Shown: piece by piece, positions 1 through 7,740 of the stretch
Position numbering within the stretch: the first letter of the stretch is position 1
Layout of the letters: the number at the start of each line of letters is the position of its first letter
Source: an uncultured Bacteroidia bacterium
Lineage (GTDB): Bacteria > Bacteroidota > Bacteroidia > Bacteroidales > UBA932
Length of the DNA: 13,882 nt
Assembly: GCA_902797895.1 (NCBI GenBank)
Contig: CADBUS010000077.1
Coordinates: forward strand, 1 to 13,882
Direction of reading: 5' to 3'
Position numbers and translations under genes: made by a program
The notes under the pieces: model-generated
Told to the model about the DNA's origin: nothing
Seen by the model: the letters and a program-made list of their open reading frames with translations, nothing else
Database searches by the model: none

Positions 1-492
1 CTTCTTAGGGGCAGCCTTCTTTGCAGGAGCAGCCTTCTTCGCAGGAGCGGCCTTCTTCGCAGGAGCGGCCTTCTTTGCAGGAGCAGCCTTCTTTGCAGGA
101 GCAGCCTTCTTTACAGGAGCGGCCTTCTTTGCAGGGGCAGCCTTCTTTACAGGGGCAGCCTTCTTTGCAGGAGCGGCCTTCTTTGCAGGGGCAGCCTTCT
201 TTGCAGGGGCAGCCTTCTTTACAGGAGCAGCCTTCTTTACAGGGGCAGCCTTCTTTGCAGGAGCTGCCTTCTTTACAGGAGCAGCCTTCTTTGCAGGAGC
301 AGCCTTCTTTGCAGGAGCAGCCTTCTTTGCAGGAGCAGCCTTCTTTACAGGCTTTGCTGCGGCAACTTTTTTAGTCGGCTTGGCCGGAGCTATCTTTTTT
401 GCCTTTACACTATTTTTAGAGCTACTTGATGTGCTCTTAACTCTCTTTGATGGGGCACTCTTCTTTGCCACCGTAATCTTTTTAGTTGCCAA
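1..492 (-). CDS. Histone H1-like Lys/Ala/Pro-repeat protein (3' end beyond the window)
   Basis: Probable DNA-binding, nucleoid-associated protein. The 164 visible codons give a very basic, low-complexity chain without hydrophobic segments. Residues 1-48 are Lys/Ser/Thr/Ala-rich, starting (M)ATKKITVAKKSAPSK. Residues 49-162 are 19 consecutive hexamers of the form (A/V)KKAAP, and the frame then runs off the left edge through a final KK. Lys/Ala/Pro repeats like this occur in eukaryotic H1 tails and in bacterial H1-like proteins such as chlamydial Hc2 and AlgP, which bind DNA through charge rather than a folded domain. I chose the TTG at 492 as start because it gives a typical MATKK N-terminus and no in-frame ATG lies between it and the upstream stop at 543-545. 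Alternative starts (TTG at 542, 471 or others) cannot be excluded. It lies 97 bases after ygiQ and probably has its own promoter. The coding strand is clear from the amino acid bias; the exact role is inferred. Confidence 0.8.
   Translation of the reverse strand, partial: MATKKITVAKKSAPSKRVKSTSSSSKNSVKAKKIAPAKPTKKVAAAKPVKKAAPAKKAAPAKKAAPAKKAAPVKKAAPAKKAAPVKKAAPVKKAAPAKKAAPAKKAAPAKKAAPVKKAAPAKKAAPVKKAAPAKKAAPAKKAAPAKKAAPAKKAAPAKKAAPKK
7..348 (-). repeat. Tandem 18-bp coding repeat, 19 copies
   Basis: Nineteen head-to-tail copies of an 18-base unit encode (A/V)KKAAP. All 38 repeat lysines use AAG and every proline uses CCT. Copies differ at only three places: the first codon (GCA, GCG or GTA, giving 13 Ala and 6 Val) and synonymous changes in the two following alanine codons (GCT, GCC, once GCA). 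The array is in frame throughout. Copy number could change by slippage or recombination in steps of six residues without breaking the frame. The array may continue past the left edge, although the last visible unit (PKK) is irregular. Confidence 0.95.
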
Positions 493-540
493 ATTGCAAA
501 GTATTAAATTGTTGAACAAACAGATTATAAATCTATGGTG

Positions 541-570
541 CAATTATAATCTATTTTTTTGTTATCCAAA
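541..570 (-). promoter_or_regulatory. Candidate Bacteroidota promoter for the H1-like gene
   Basis: Reading the minus strand, TTTG (567-570) is followed after 18 bases by TATAATTG (541-548). The second element matches the Bacteroidota -7 consensus TANNTTTG at five of six fixed positions, and the spacer is one base shorter than the usual 19-21. Transcription would begin in the 530s, leaving a leader of about 40 bases before the TTG start. The region is very AT-rich, so a chance match is possible. Confidence 0.4.
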
Positions 571-587
571 AAAGTTTAGAAAAAAAA

Positions 588-2408
588 TCAAAATCTACCT
601 CTCTTAAAGAAGTATGATTTCTGCTCCCTCTGGCGCTCCGTATCCCTCTCCACAAATATAGGTTTTTGTGTAAGGGGGTCTAAACCAGTATAGTACATTA
701 TTGAGCTTCTTGTCATTGGGGTTGGAGTTATGCTTTGCACCTGTTCCATATAAACTCCGCGCAAATCCGGCTCTTTGGAAAGGGCTTTCATATCTGAGAG
801 CTTACACCCGGGGTGAGAGGAGATAAAGTATGGAACTATCTGCTGGTTAAGGTTAAAGGAGCGGCATATTCTCTCAAATTCCTCCTTCATTATCTTAAAG
901 AGTATAAACGAAGGTTTGTTCATAAGCTGCAAAATATGCTCCTGAGTATGCTCCGGCGCTACCTTAAAGCGGCCACTTATATGCTTGGACACAAGCTCGG
1001 TAAAGTATTCTTTGGCACTGCCGTTTATATACCCCTTTTCGTTAAAGATAAGGTCATACCTAACTCCGCTCCCCACAAAAGAGTGTCTTACTCCGTTTAT
1101 GGAATCTACTGCCCTGTAGAGCTTTAGGAGAGCTTTATAGGATATGTTCAAATTTTTGCAGATTGCAGGAAAGATACAGGATTTTCTCAAACACTTGCCA
1201 CATAGGGTTTTATCTTTGCCCTCCATATTATACATATTGGCAGAGGGGCCTCCTATGTCAGATATTATGCCGGCAAAACCCTCCAAACTCTTTAACCTCT
1301 CCACCTCTTTAAGTATAGATTCCCTGCTGCGGCTCTGGATAAATTTTCCCTGATGAGCCGCTATTGTGCAGAAAGAACAGCCTCCAAAACAGCCCCTATG
1401 TATTGTAATTGAGTTCTTTATCATATCGTAGGCAGGAATGCTCTTGCCTTTGTAGCGCGGATGCGGAACCATTGTATATGGCAAATCATAAACTGCATCC
1501 AGCTCCGCCTGTTCAAGCGGTGGATATGGCTCATTTACATATAGATACCTACCCTTACAAGGCTCTATCAACCGCTTTGGAGAGGCTATATTTGCCTGCA
1601 ATTCTATCTGATTGAAATTCTCTATAAGGGCATATCTATCTTTCAGGCACTCCTCGTAGCTGTGTAGCAGAATGGTATTGTCTGCAAGTGCTACATCATC
1701 AGGCTTAGCATCACTTAAATAGGCCACCTGTTTTAACTGCCTGAGAGAGTTTGCATTAAAATTTTCCGCGATAGAAAATGGTTTCTCGGTGGTAGCCCTC
1801 CAACTCTCAGTTCCAAGCTCCTCCAAACGCCTCTCAAAGAGAGTTGCAACCGCTATTGTGGCCTTCTCCCCCATTCCGTATGTAAGAAAATCTGCACCGC
1901 TCCACTCCAAAACAGATGGCAGTATCTTGTCCTGCCAATAATCGTAGTGAGCAAATCGGCGCAAAGATGCCTCTATTCCTCCTATTACAACAGGTATGTG
2001 AGGATAGAGCTTTTTCAATATACGCGAGTACTCTTTAACCGCGTAATCAGGTCTGAATGAGGGTTGTCCGTTGGGTGTATAGGCATCGTTGCTACGTAAT
2101 CTCTTAAAAGAGGTGTAGTGGTTTACCATAGAGTCCATAGCACCGGCCGACACTCCAAAAAAGAGACGCGGCTCGCCAAGTTTGCGGAAATCTCTTAAAT
2201 CGTCTCTCCAATTTGGTTGCGGCACCACCGCCACCTTATAGCCGCAGCTTTGCAATACTCTGGCTATTACAGCAGTACCAAACGATGGGTGATCTACGTA
2301 TGCATCGCCGCTAAAGAGAATCACATCTGCCCTCTCCCACCCAAGGCGCTTCATCTCATCCTTGGAGGTGGGGAGAAACAAATCTCTGCTGTTTTTGCGC
2401 TCCTCCAT
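588..2408 (-). CDS. ygiQ: YgiQ family radical SAM protein
   Basis: A 606-residue member of the YgiQ (UPF0313) radical SAM family, cytoplasmic, with no firmly established substrate. The radical SAM cluster motif CX3CX2C is at C340, C344 and C347 (HRGCFGGCSFC). It is followed by a second cysteine set at C403, C406, C411 and C417 (CGKC, then C-x5-C), which is typical of this family and may hold another cluster or a metal. The N-terminal half, with VIGGIEASLRRFAHYDYW at about 141-158, resembles the cobalamin-binding-like fold that precedes radical SAM domains in related families. The C-terminus carries PGC (534-536) and TPTPMTRSS motifs, also family-typical. Length is near the family norm. The ATG at 2408 directly abuts the argS stop (no spacer), so translation is probably coupled, and it is the last gene of the rpoD operon. 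Family assignment is firm; biochemical role is unknown. Confidence 0.95.
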   Translation of the reverse strand: MEERKNSRDLFLPTSKDEMKRLGWERADVILFSGDAYVDHPSFGTAVIARVLQSCGYKVAVVPQPNWRDDLRDFRKLGEPRLFFGVSAGAMDSMVNHYTSFKRLRSNDAYTPNGQPSFRPDYAVKEYSRILKKLYPHIPVVIGGIEASLRRFAHYDYWQDKILPSVLEWSGADFLTYGMGEKATIAVATLFERRLEELGTESWRATTEKPFSIAENFNANSLRQLKQVAYLSDAKPDDVALADNTILLHSYEECLKDRYALIENFNQIELQANIASPKRLIEPCKGRYLYVNEPYPPLEQAELDAVYDLPYTMVPHPRYKGKSIPAYDMIKNSITIHRGCFGGCSFCTIAAHQGKFIQSRSRESILKEVERLKSLEGFAGIISDIGGPSANMYNMEGKDKTLCGKCLRKSCIFPAICKNLNISYKALLKLYRAVDSINGVRHSFVGSGVRYDLIFNEKGYINGSAKEYFTELVSKHISGRFKVAPEHTQEHILQLMNKPSFILFKIMKEEFERICRSFNLNQQIVPYFISSHPGCKLSDMKALSKEPDLRGVYMEQVQSITPTPMTRSSIMYYTGLDPLTQKPIFVERDTERQREQKSYFFKRGRF

Positions 2409-4223
2409 CTACATTCTCTGCGGAAGCTCTATGCCGAGAATATTCATACCCTTTACAAGAACCTTTGCAACTACCTCAGCAAGAAGCAGTCTGAATGCTC
2501 TTACAGAAGGATTTTCCTCTCTTAGTATAGAGTAATCGTGATAGTATTGATTGAACTCCTTTGCCAAATCGTAGCAATAGTTGGCTATAAGTGCCGGAGA
2601 TTTTGCTTCGCCTGCCTCCCTTATCTTTGCAGGGAAACCTCCCAACAGCTTTATAAGCTCCACCTCTTTGCCGTTAAGCTCCGTAGTATCAGGATTATAT
2701 GCTATATTGTCACCCTCTGCCTTGCGCAGAATAGATCTTATTCTGGCGTGAGTATATTGTATAAACGGCCCTGTATTGCCGTTAAAATCTATAGACTCTT
2801 TTGGATTGAAGAGCATCTTCTTGCGCGGATCTACCTTTATTATAAAGTATTTAAGCGCTCCAAGCCCAAGCATATCAAAGAGGCGGTGCTGCTCATCCTC
2901 GCTCAAATCTGCAAGTTTACCGAGTTGCAGGGAGTTCTCCTTGGCCGTATCATACATAGTCTGTATAAGGTCATCTGCATCCACAACCGTACCCTCTCTC
3001 GATTTCATCTTACCATCAGGCAGCTCTACCATTCCGTATGACATATGATAAATAGAATCAGCCCATTTGAAGCCAAGTTTGCCAAGCAGTAGCTTGAGAA
3101 CCTGAAAATGGTAATTCTGCTCATCTCCAACCACATATATCATCTGGTCAAACTTATAGTTCTGGTACCTCTGATGAGCGGTTCCAAGGTCTTGAGTCAT
3201 ATATACCGATGTGCCATCGCTCCTAAGAAGCAGTTTTTGATCGAGCCCATCTGCTGCCAAATCGCACCATACAGAGCCATCTTCGTGCTTTTGGAATATT
3301 CCCCTATCCAACCCCTCCAATACAAGCTGTTTACCCAACTTATATGTATCTGATTCGTAGTATATTATATCAAATCCAACTCCAAGCCTGTCGTATGTCT
3401 TATCAAACCCCTCATATACCCAGTTGTTCATCTGCTTCCACAACTCTACTGTAGCCTCATCGCCACTCTCCCACTTGCGGAGCATCTGCTGTGCCTCAAG
3501 CTGTATAGGGGCATTTCTCTCAAGCTCTTTGGCCCTCTCCTTAGCCTTTTGTGCATCCTCTATAAGTGGCTCTTTTTCCACCATTTGAGCAACCTGCTCT
3601 TTAAGCATATTGTTGAACTCCACATAGTAATTTCCAACAAAGTGGTCTCCCTTTATGCCTGTAGAGGATGGAGTTGCACCATCTGCCTTTTTCTGCCAGG
3701 CCAACATAGATTTGCAGATATGTATTCCCCTATCGTTTACTATATTGGTTTTAACCACATTATGGCCGTTGGCCTCCATCAGTTTGGAGATAGACCAACC
3801 AAGCAGTATATTCCTTATATGGCCGAGGTGCAGAGGCTTGTTTGTATTTGGAGATGAGAACTCCACCATAACAGTCTGCCCGCTCTTTGGTTGCTGACCG
3901 TAATCCTCTGTTTTTGAAATGGATGTGAAGTACTCAATCCAGAATTTTGCAGAGAGTTTTATATTCAAAAAACCCTTAACAACATTATAGCTCTCTATGT
4001 TTGAGGAGTTTTCCAACATATAGCCACCTATCTGCTCCGCTGTCTGCTCCGGAGAGAGCTTGCTGATTTTAAGCAGTGCAAATGTTACAATGGTGAGGTC
4101 TCCCTCAAACTCCTTTCTTGTTGCTTGGGGCTGAACTGCTTTAGACTCAGGTTTTACCCCATAGAGTTTTTCAACTGCCTGTGCAGCAAGTTGTTCAATC
4201 ATTTTTTCCGGTGTAGCGCACAT
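2409..4223 (-). CDS. argS: Arginyl-tRNA synthetase
   Basis: Class I aminoacyl-tRNA synthetase that charges tRNA-Arg with arginine using ATP in the cytoplasm. In the 604-residue chain, residues 1-100 form the N-terminal Add-1-type tRNA-recognition domain. The HIGH motif appears as HLGH (132-135) in SSPNTNKPLHLGHIRN. YMTQDLGTA lies at 341-349. The KMSKS-equivalent loop is KMKSREG (405-411). The C-terminal DALR-type anticodon-binding domain spans about 488-604. ArgS often has a degenerate KMSKS loop, so the altered sequence is not a defect. The start at 4223 is supported by AAGGAG five bases upstream; M8 is an alternative start but has no comparable site. It sits nine bases after the symporter gene and immediately before ygiQ, inside the rpoD operon. 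All key motifs are intact. Confidence 0.97.
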   Translation of the reverse strand: MCATPEKMIEQLAAQAVEKLYGVKPESKAVQPQATRKEFEGDLTIVTFALLKISKLSPEQTAEQIGGYMLENSSNIESYNVVKGFLNIKLSAKFWIEYFTSISKTEDYGQQPKSGQTVMVEFSSPNTNKPLHLGHIRNILLGWSISKLMEANGHNVVKTNIVNDRGIHICKSMLAWQKKADGATPSSTGIKGDHFVGNYYVEFNNMLKEQVAQMVEKEPLIEDAQKAKERAKELERNAPIQLEAQQMLRKWESGDEATVELWKQMNNWVYEGFDKTYDRLGVGFDIIYYESDTYKLGKQLVLEGLDRGIFQKHEDGSVWCDLAADGLDQKLLLRSDGTSVYMTQDLGTAHQRYQNYKFDQMIYVVGDEQNYHFQVLKLLLGKLGFKWADSIYHMSYGMVELPDGKMKSREGTVVDADDLIQTMYDTAKENSLQLGKLADLSEDEQHRLFDMLGLGALKYFIIKVDPRKKMLFNPKESIDFNGNTGPFIQYTHARIRSILRKAEGDNIAYNPDTTELNGKEVELIKLLGGFPAKIREAGEAKSPALIANYCYDLAKEFNQYYHDYSILREENPSVRAFRLLLAEVVAKVLVKGMNILGIELPQRM

Positions 4224-4228
4224 ATCTG

Positions 4229-4234
4229 CTCCTT
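4229..4234 (-). promoter_or_regulatory. argS Shine-Dalgarno overlapping the upstream stop codon
   Basis: On the minus strand AAGGAG occupies these six bases, with a five-base spacer to the argS ATG. Its first two bases are the last two of the symporter TAA stop (TAAGGAG). Strong Shine-Dalgarno sites are uncommon in Bacteroidota, so this one helps fix the argS start and suggests coupling to the gene before it. Confidence 0.7.
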
Positions 4235-5627
4235 ATTTTTTATTTGAACCAAAATACTCCTTTGCCGCCTTTTTCACCTTTGGCGCAAGGGCCAAAAGTG
4301 TAAACATAGTGGCACAGGCCATAAAGAAAAATGCCAAATCTATCACAGCCACAGCTACTTGCAAAGGCACAACAGCAAAAACGATAAGCATTGGCAGGTA
4401 AAAATAGTTATAATATTTACCATACTTGGCTCCAAAGAGAAAACTTGTGCATTTGGTACCATAGTATGAGTATGAAAACATAGTTGAAAAGGCAAAGAAG
4501 AATACCATAACCATCAGCAAATATCCTCCTGCCGTTCCATTAAAAATCTTATAAGGCATTGCCGCTCCAAAAGCGTTAAGTGCTATCTCTAAACCCTTTA
4601 CAGAGCTGCCGGCCTCAGGCAACGCATAACTCCCTGCGGCGGTAGGGACCAATATAGCCAAAGCTGTAAGAGTACATACGAGTCCTGAGTCCATAGCAGG
4701 GCCCAACATAGCTACAAGCCCCTCTCTTATAGGCTCTTTGTTTTTTGAAGCACCGTGCATCATACTTGCAGTTCCCACTCCTGCCTCATTTACAAGCGCA
4801 GCCCTGCGTGCCCCTATTGTAGCTATCATAAAGAAGGAGCCTATCGCTCCTCCGGCACCTGCCTTAAAGGTGAATGCTCCTCTGAATATAGAGGCAAATA
4901 CCTCTGGCACAACGGTTATATTGGATACTATTATGTATGTTACAAGTATAAAGTAGAGTGCCACCATAAGCGGAACCATTTTGGATGCGATTTTTGCAAT
5001 TCTCTTTATTCCCCCCAATATAACGGTTGCCACAATAAGGCATATTATGGTACCTATCAACACTTTAAGAGAGTTTGTGGTAGCTATTCCTGCAGGTGCT
5101 GTAAAGGTTGTAATTATAGCCTCTGTAAGTTGGTTGGCCTGCATAATACAGAGAGTTCCAACAAGCCCCACAATAGAAAAGAAGATTGCAAGCGGTTTCC
5201 ATTTTTTGCCTAATCCCTCCGTAATCATATACATAGGACCGCCCTGCACCACTCCGTCTGAATCTTTACCCTTATACATAACTGCAAGCGAGCCCTCAAA
5301 AAACTTTGTAGCCATACCTGCAATTGCGCTAACCCACATCCAGAATATGGCTCCGGGGCCGCCTAACATAAGGGCGATTGCCACACCGGCTATATTTCCC
5401 ATCCCCACAGTTGCTGCTATAGCACCCATAAGAGCCTCAAATGAGCTGATTTGGCCCGGAGAATCGTCTCTCTTTTTAAGCGCCTTTATGGCTCTGCCAA
5501 AGTATCTTACAGGAACAAATCGAGAGTAAAGGAGAAAGAAAAGCCCCCCTCCTATCAGCATTATAAATTCAGGATAGTTACAAAGAGTATCGCTGAATCT
5601 GATTATAGCATCTGATACAGATTCCAT
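4233..5627 (-). CDS. Sodium:alanine/glycine symporter (AGCS family)
   Basis: Inner-membrane secondary transporter of the AGCS family (TC 2.A.25), expected to import small neutral amino acids such as alanine or glycine with sodium. The 464-residue protein is hydrophobic, with about ten to eleven membrane segments from about residue 20 to 448 and a basic C-terminal tail (KKAAKEYFGSNKK). Family motifs are clear: GMGNIAGVAIA (75-85), GGPGAIFWMW (89-98), QGGPMYM (128-134) and NEAGVGTASM (280-289). Length fits the family. The ATG at 5627 lies 21 bases after the rpoD stop, and the stop overlaps the argS ribosome-binding site, so it is the second gene of the rpoD operon. Which amino acid is carried, and whether the ion is sodium or a proton, cannot be told from sequence. 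Confidence 0.92.
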   Translation of the reverse strand: MESVSDAIIRFSDTLCNYPEFIMLIGGGLFFLLYSRFVPVRYFGRAIKALKKRDDSPGQISSFEALMGAIAATVGMGNIAGVAIALMLGGPGAIFWMWVSAIAGMATKFFEGSLAVMYKGKDSDGVVQGGPMYMITEGLGKKWKPLAIFFSIVGLVGTLCIMQANQLTEAIITTFTAPAGIATTNSLKVLIGTIICLIVATVILGGIKRIAKIASKMVPLMVALYFILVTYIIVSNITVVPEVFASIFRGAFTFKAGAGGAIGSFFMIATIGARRAALVNEAGVGTASMMHGASKNKEPIREGLVAMLGPAMDSGLVCTLTALAILVPTAAGSYALPEAGSSVKGLEIALNAFGAAMPYKIFNGTAGGYLLMVMVFFFAFSTMFSYSYYGTKCTSFLFGAKYGKYYNYFYLPMLIVFAVVPLQVAVAVIDLAFFFMACATMFTLLALAPKVKKAAKEYFGSNKK

Positions 5628-5648
5628 TACTATCTGAGTAACAGAGAT

Positions 5649-6509
5649 TTATCCAAGGTAGTTTTTGAGTAGCTTGCTCCTTGTTGAGTTTCTGAGCCTG
5701 CGTATAGCCTTCTCCTTTATCTGCCTAACTCTCTCTCTTGTAAGATTAAAAGCCTCTCCTATCTCCTCCAATGTCTTCTCTTGACAACCGATACCAAAGA
5801 AGTACTTTATTATATTTCTCTCCCTCTCTGTAAGGGTAGAGAGAGCTCTCTCAATCTCCTTATTCAAAGACTCGTTCACCAAACCTCTATCGGCAGATGG
5901 AGAATCATTGTTAACCAACACATCCAAAAGGCTGTTATCTTCTCCCTCCACAAACGGAGCATCTATAGAGATATGGCGGCCGGAAACTCTTTGAGTATCA
6001 GCTACTTTTTCCTTAGATGAGTCCATCATCTCTGCTATTTCATCTGCACTCGGAAGCCTCTCGTGCTCTTGCTCAAACTTGTTTATCAGCTTGTTAATCT
6101 TATTGAGAGCCCCCACCTGATTAAGAGGAAGCCTCACTATGCGAGACTGCTCGGCCAAAGCCTGAAGTATAGATTGCCTTATCCACCATACCGCGTATGA
6201 GATAAACTTAAAGCCGCGAGTTTCATCAAACTTTTCGGCAGCCTTGATAAGACCAAGATTACCCTCATTTATAAGGTCCGGCAGACTGAGTCCCTGATTC
6301 TGATACTGCTTTGCAACAGAGACAACAAATCTAAGATTGGCTTTGGTTAGCTTTTCAAGAGCAGCCTGATCTCCCTTTTTTATTCTCTGCGCCAATTCTA
6401 CCTCATCCTCAATGGTAATTCTCTCCTCGCGACCAATCTCCTGTAGATACTTATCCAAAGAGGCACTCTCACGATTTGTAATAGATTTTGTAATCTTTAA
6501 TTGTCTCAT
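5649..6509 (-). CDS. rpoD: Primary sigma factor, Bacteroidota short form
   Basis: Sigma-70 housekeeping factor directing RNA polymerase to promoters. At 286 residues it lacks the long region 1.1 of proteobacterial RpoD, as is usual in Bacteroidota, whose primary sigma reads TTTG/TANNTTTG promoters. Region 1.2 is at about 16-45 (SLDKYLQEIGREERIT). Region 2 spans about 48-118, including LPDLINEGNLGLIKA (76-90) and the promoter-melting and -10 helix FKFISYAVWWIRQSI (101-115 with flanks). Region 3 is about 125-200. Region 4.2, with LTRERVRQIKEKAIRRLR (256-273), is the helix-turn-helix that contacts the upstream element. The ATG at 6509 begins MRQLKITKSITNRES, a typical Bacteroidales RpoD N-terminus. 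It is the first gene of a leftward operon and diverges from dnaN across 107 bases. I found no convincing rpoD promoter match there. Confidence 0.95.
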   Translation of the reverse strand: MRQLKITKSITNRESASLDKYLQEIGREERITIEDEVELAQRIKKGDQAALEKLTKANLRFVVSVAKQYQNQGLSLPDLINEGNLGLIKAAEKFDETRGFKFISYAVWWIRQSILQALAEQSRIVRLPLNQVGALNKINKLINKFEQEHERLPSADEIAEMMDSSKEKVADTQRVSGRHISIDAPFVEGEDNSLLDVLVNNDSPSADRGLVNESLNKEIERALSTLTERERNIIKYFFGIGCQEKTLEEIGEAFNLTRERVRQIKEKAIRRLRNSTRSKLLKNYLG

Positions 6510-6560
6510 ATAGTTTTTTCTTTTTCTGATTTGACTACTCTTATACGAATTTCCCCTCCC

Positions 6561-6594
6561 TTTGGTTACAAAAAAGTTTTTTTATCTATCTTTG
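6561..6594 (+). promoter_or_regulatory. Bacteroidota-type promoter for dnaN
   Basis: TTTG at 6561-6564 and TATCTTTG at 6587-6594 match the Bacteroidota primary-sigma elements. The second is a perfect TANNTTTG. The 22-base spacer is one longer than the commonly given 19-21. Transcription would start near 6600, giving a leader of about 15 bases before the ATG at 6617. On the opposite strand, TTTG followed by a TATAAGAG-like sequence is the best rpoD candidate, but that match is poor and I do not call it. Confidence 0.65.
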
Positions 6595-6616
6595 CATAGA
6601 TTAAATTGTATTTACT

Positions 6617-7738
6617 ATGAGATTTACAGCAACAAGTACAGAGTTTTTACAGGCTTTGCTCTCTGTTTCCAAAGCAATTCCTCAAAAATCCAACATTCCT
6701 GTATTGGAGAATTTTCTTTTGGAGCTTGAGGGTTCAAACCTAACCATTACGGCCTCCGATCAGGAGACTACACTAAAAACCATTATGGCAATAGAGAATG
6801 TTAAAGAGGGGGGAAGAATAGCCATTCCTGCACTTCTGCTAACAAACTCATTTAAGGAGCTGCCTACACAGCCTGTAGAATTTGCTACAAATGAAGAGAA
6901 TAACCTTATAAAGATAACTTGGGCAAGCGGTAGTGCAAATATCCCTTGTCTTATACCGGAGGATTATCCTGAACTCCCTGCACTTGTAGATCCAAAAACT
7001 ATAGAGATTCCTGCCAATGTGCTTACAGATGCCATAAACGGAACCATATATGCAACTGCCGAGGAGACTTTAAGGCCGGTTATGAATGGTATTTTCTTTG
7101 ATATAAATCCGGATTCCACAACCTTTGTAGCCTCCAATGCACACAAGTTGGTCTGCTTTACCAGAAAGGATATAAAGGGGGCAAAGAGCTCTTTCGTGCT
7201 CCCTAAAAAGCCGGCCAACATACTAAAGAACAACCTTGCAAGGCTTTCAGACGAGAGTGTAAATATCAGCTTTGATAAGCAGAATGCCTTTTTCAAATTT
7301 GATCAGCAACTTGTTGTTTGCCGTCTTATTGAAGGAACCTTCCCTGAGTACACCAAGGTTATTCCAAAGAACAACACCAATATTATAACTCTCTCAAGAA
7401 CAGACCTGTTAAATGCCACAAGGCGTGTTGCCGTATGTGCAAATCAATCTACAGGACAGATACTGCTCAATGTAAATGAGAACACTCTTGAGATTTCCGC
7501 CCAAGATTTGGATTTCTCTATGAGCGCAAACGAGACCTTGAGCTGTAACTATCAGGGTGAGCCTATGAGAATCGCCTTCAAATCTCAGTTCCTTATAGAG
7601 ATACTTGCAAACCTCCCTTACAACGAGATTTGCATTAAACTTGCAGAGCCAACAAAGGCTGCACTTATGCAACCTGCAGAGCAGACAAATAACGATGAGG
7701 AGATTTGTGCTCTGCTTATGCCTATGAGACTCAGCTAA
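6617..7738 (+). CDS. dnaN: DNA polymerase III subunit beta (sliding clamp)
   Basis: Ring-forming processivity factor that tethers DNA polymerase III and repair enzymes to DNA. At 373 residues it matches the Bacteroidota clamp length, with three repeated domains at about 1-120, 125-250 and 255-373. Recognisable stretches are the N-terminus MRFTATSTEFLQALLSVSKA, the second-domain TLRPVMNGIFFD, SNAHKLV in the same domain, the EGTFPEYTKVIP loop, and the C-terminal ALLMPMRLS. That last stretch is equivalent to the conserved M-P-M-R-L end that lines the pocket for client clamp-binding peptides. The start is the only sensible ATG, about 15 bases after the predicted transcription start. It is followed two bases after its stop by a DnaQ-like exonuclease gene, so clamp and nuclease are probably co-expressed. 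Confidence 0.97.
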   Translation: MRFTATSTEFLQALLSVSKAIPQKSNIPVLENFLLELEGSNLTITASDQETTLKTIMAIENVKEGGRIAIPALLLTNSFKELPTQPVEFATNEENNLIKITWASGSANIPCLIPEDYPELPALVDPKTIEIPANVLTDAINGTIYATAEETLRPVMNGIFFDINPDSTTFVASNAHKLVCFTRKDIKGAKSSFVLPKKPANILKNNLARLSDESVNISFDKQNAFFKFDQQLVVCRLIEGTFPEYTKVIPKNNTNIITLSRTDLLNATRRVAVCANQSTGQILLNVNENTLEISAQDLDFSMSANETLSCNYQGEPMRIAFKSQFLIEILANLPYNEICIKLAEPTKAALMQPAEQTNNDEEICALLMPMRLS

Positions 7739-7740
7739 TT

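Noticed and set aside
7..348. Possible CRISPR array, because of regular short repeats
   Set aside because: The units are contiguous 18-base copies with no unique spacers, and all are in frame in a coding sequence.
21..374. Plus-strand open frame encoding Pro/Ser/Leu/Gln repeats (PSLQEQ-like)
   Set aside because: It is the antisense shadow of the 18-bp array. The minus-strand reading gives a coherent basic H1-like protein with a non-repetitive N-terminus that is also lysine-rich, whereas this frame has no recognisable family and only mirrors the repeat.
555..587. Intrinsic terminator after ygiQ (TTTTTTG/CAAAAAA stem and an eight-T run on the minus strand)
   Set aside because: The stem is almost all A-T and comes after the T-run rather than before it, so it is not a credible terminator. 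The AT-rich stretch also overlaps the candidate promoter for the next gene.
2217..3897. Several plus-strand open frames of 80-167 residues opposite ygiQ and argS
   Set aside because: They are antisense shadows of long, motif-complete genes, are rich in Cys, Tyr and Leu without domain structure, and overlap one another.
4755..5529. Plus-strand open frames of 152 and 182 residues opposite the symporter gene
   Set aside because: The hydrophobic or Tyr/Cys-rich composition mirrors the membrane protein on the other strand. They overlap each other in different frames and have no plausible start context.
7705..7740. Upstream start for the exonuclease gene (12 extra residues, MCSAYAYETQLI)
   Set aside because: These residues overlap the end of dnaN and match nothing expected. 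The ATG at 7741 starts directly before the conserved FFDIESTGL motif and two bases after the dnaN stop.
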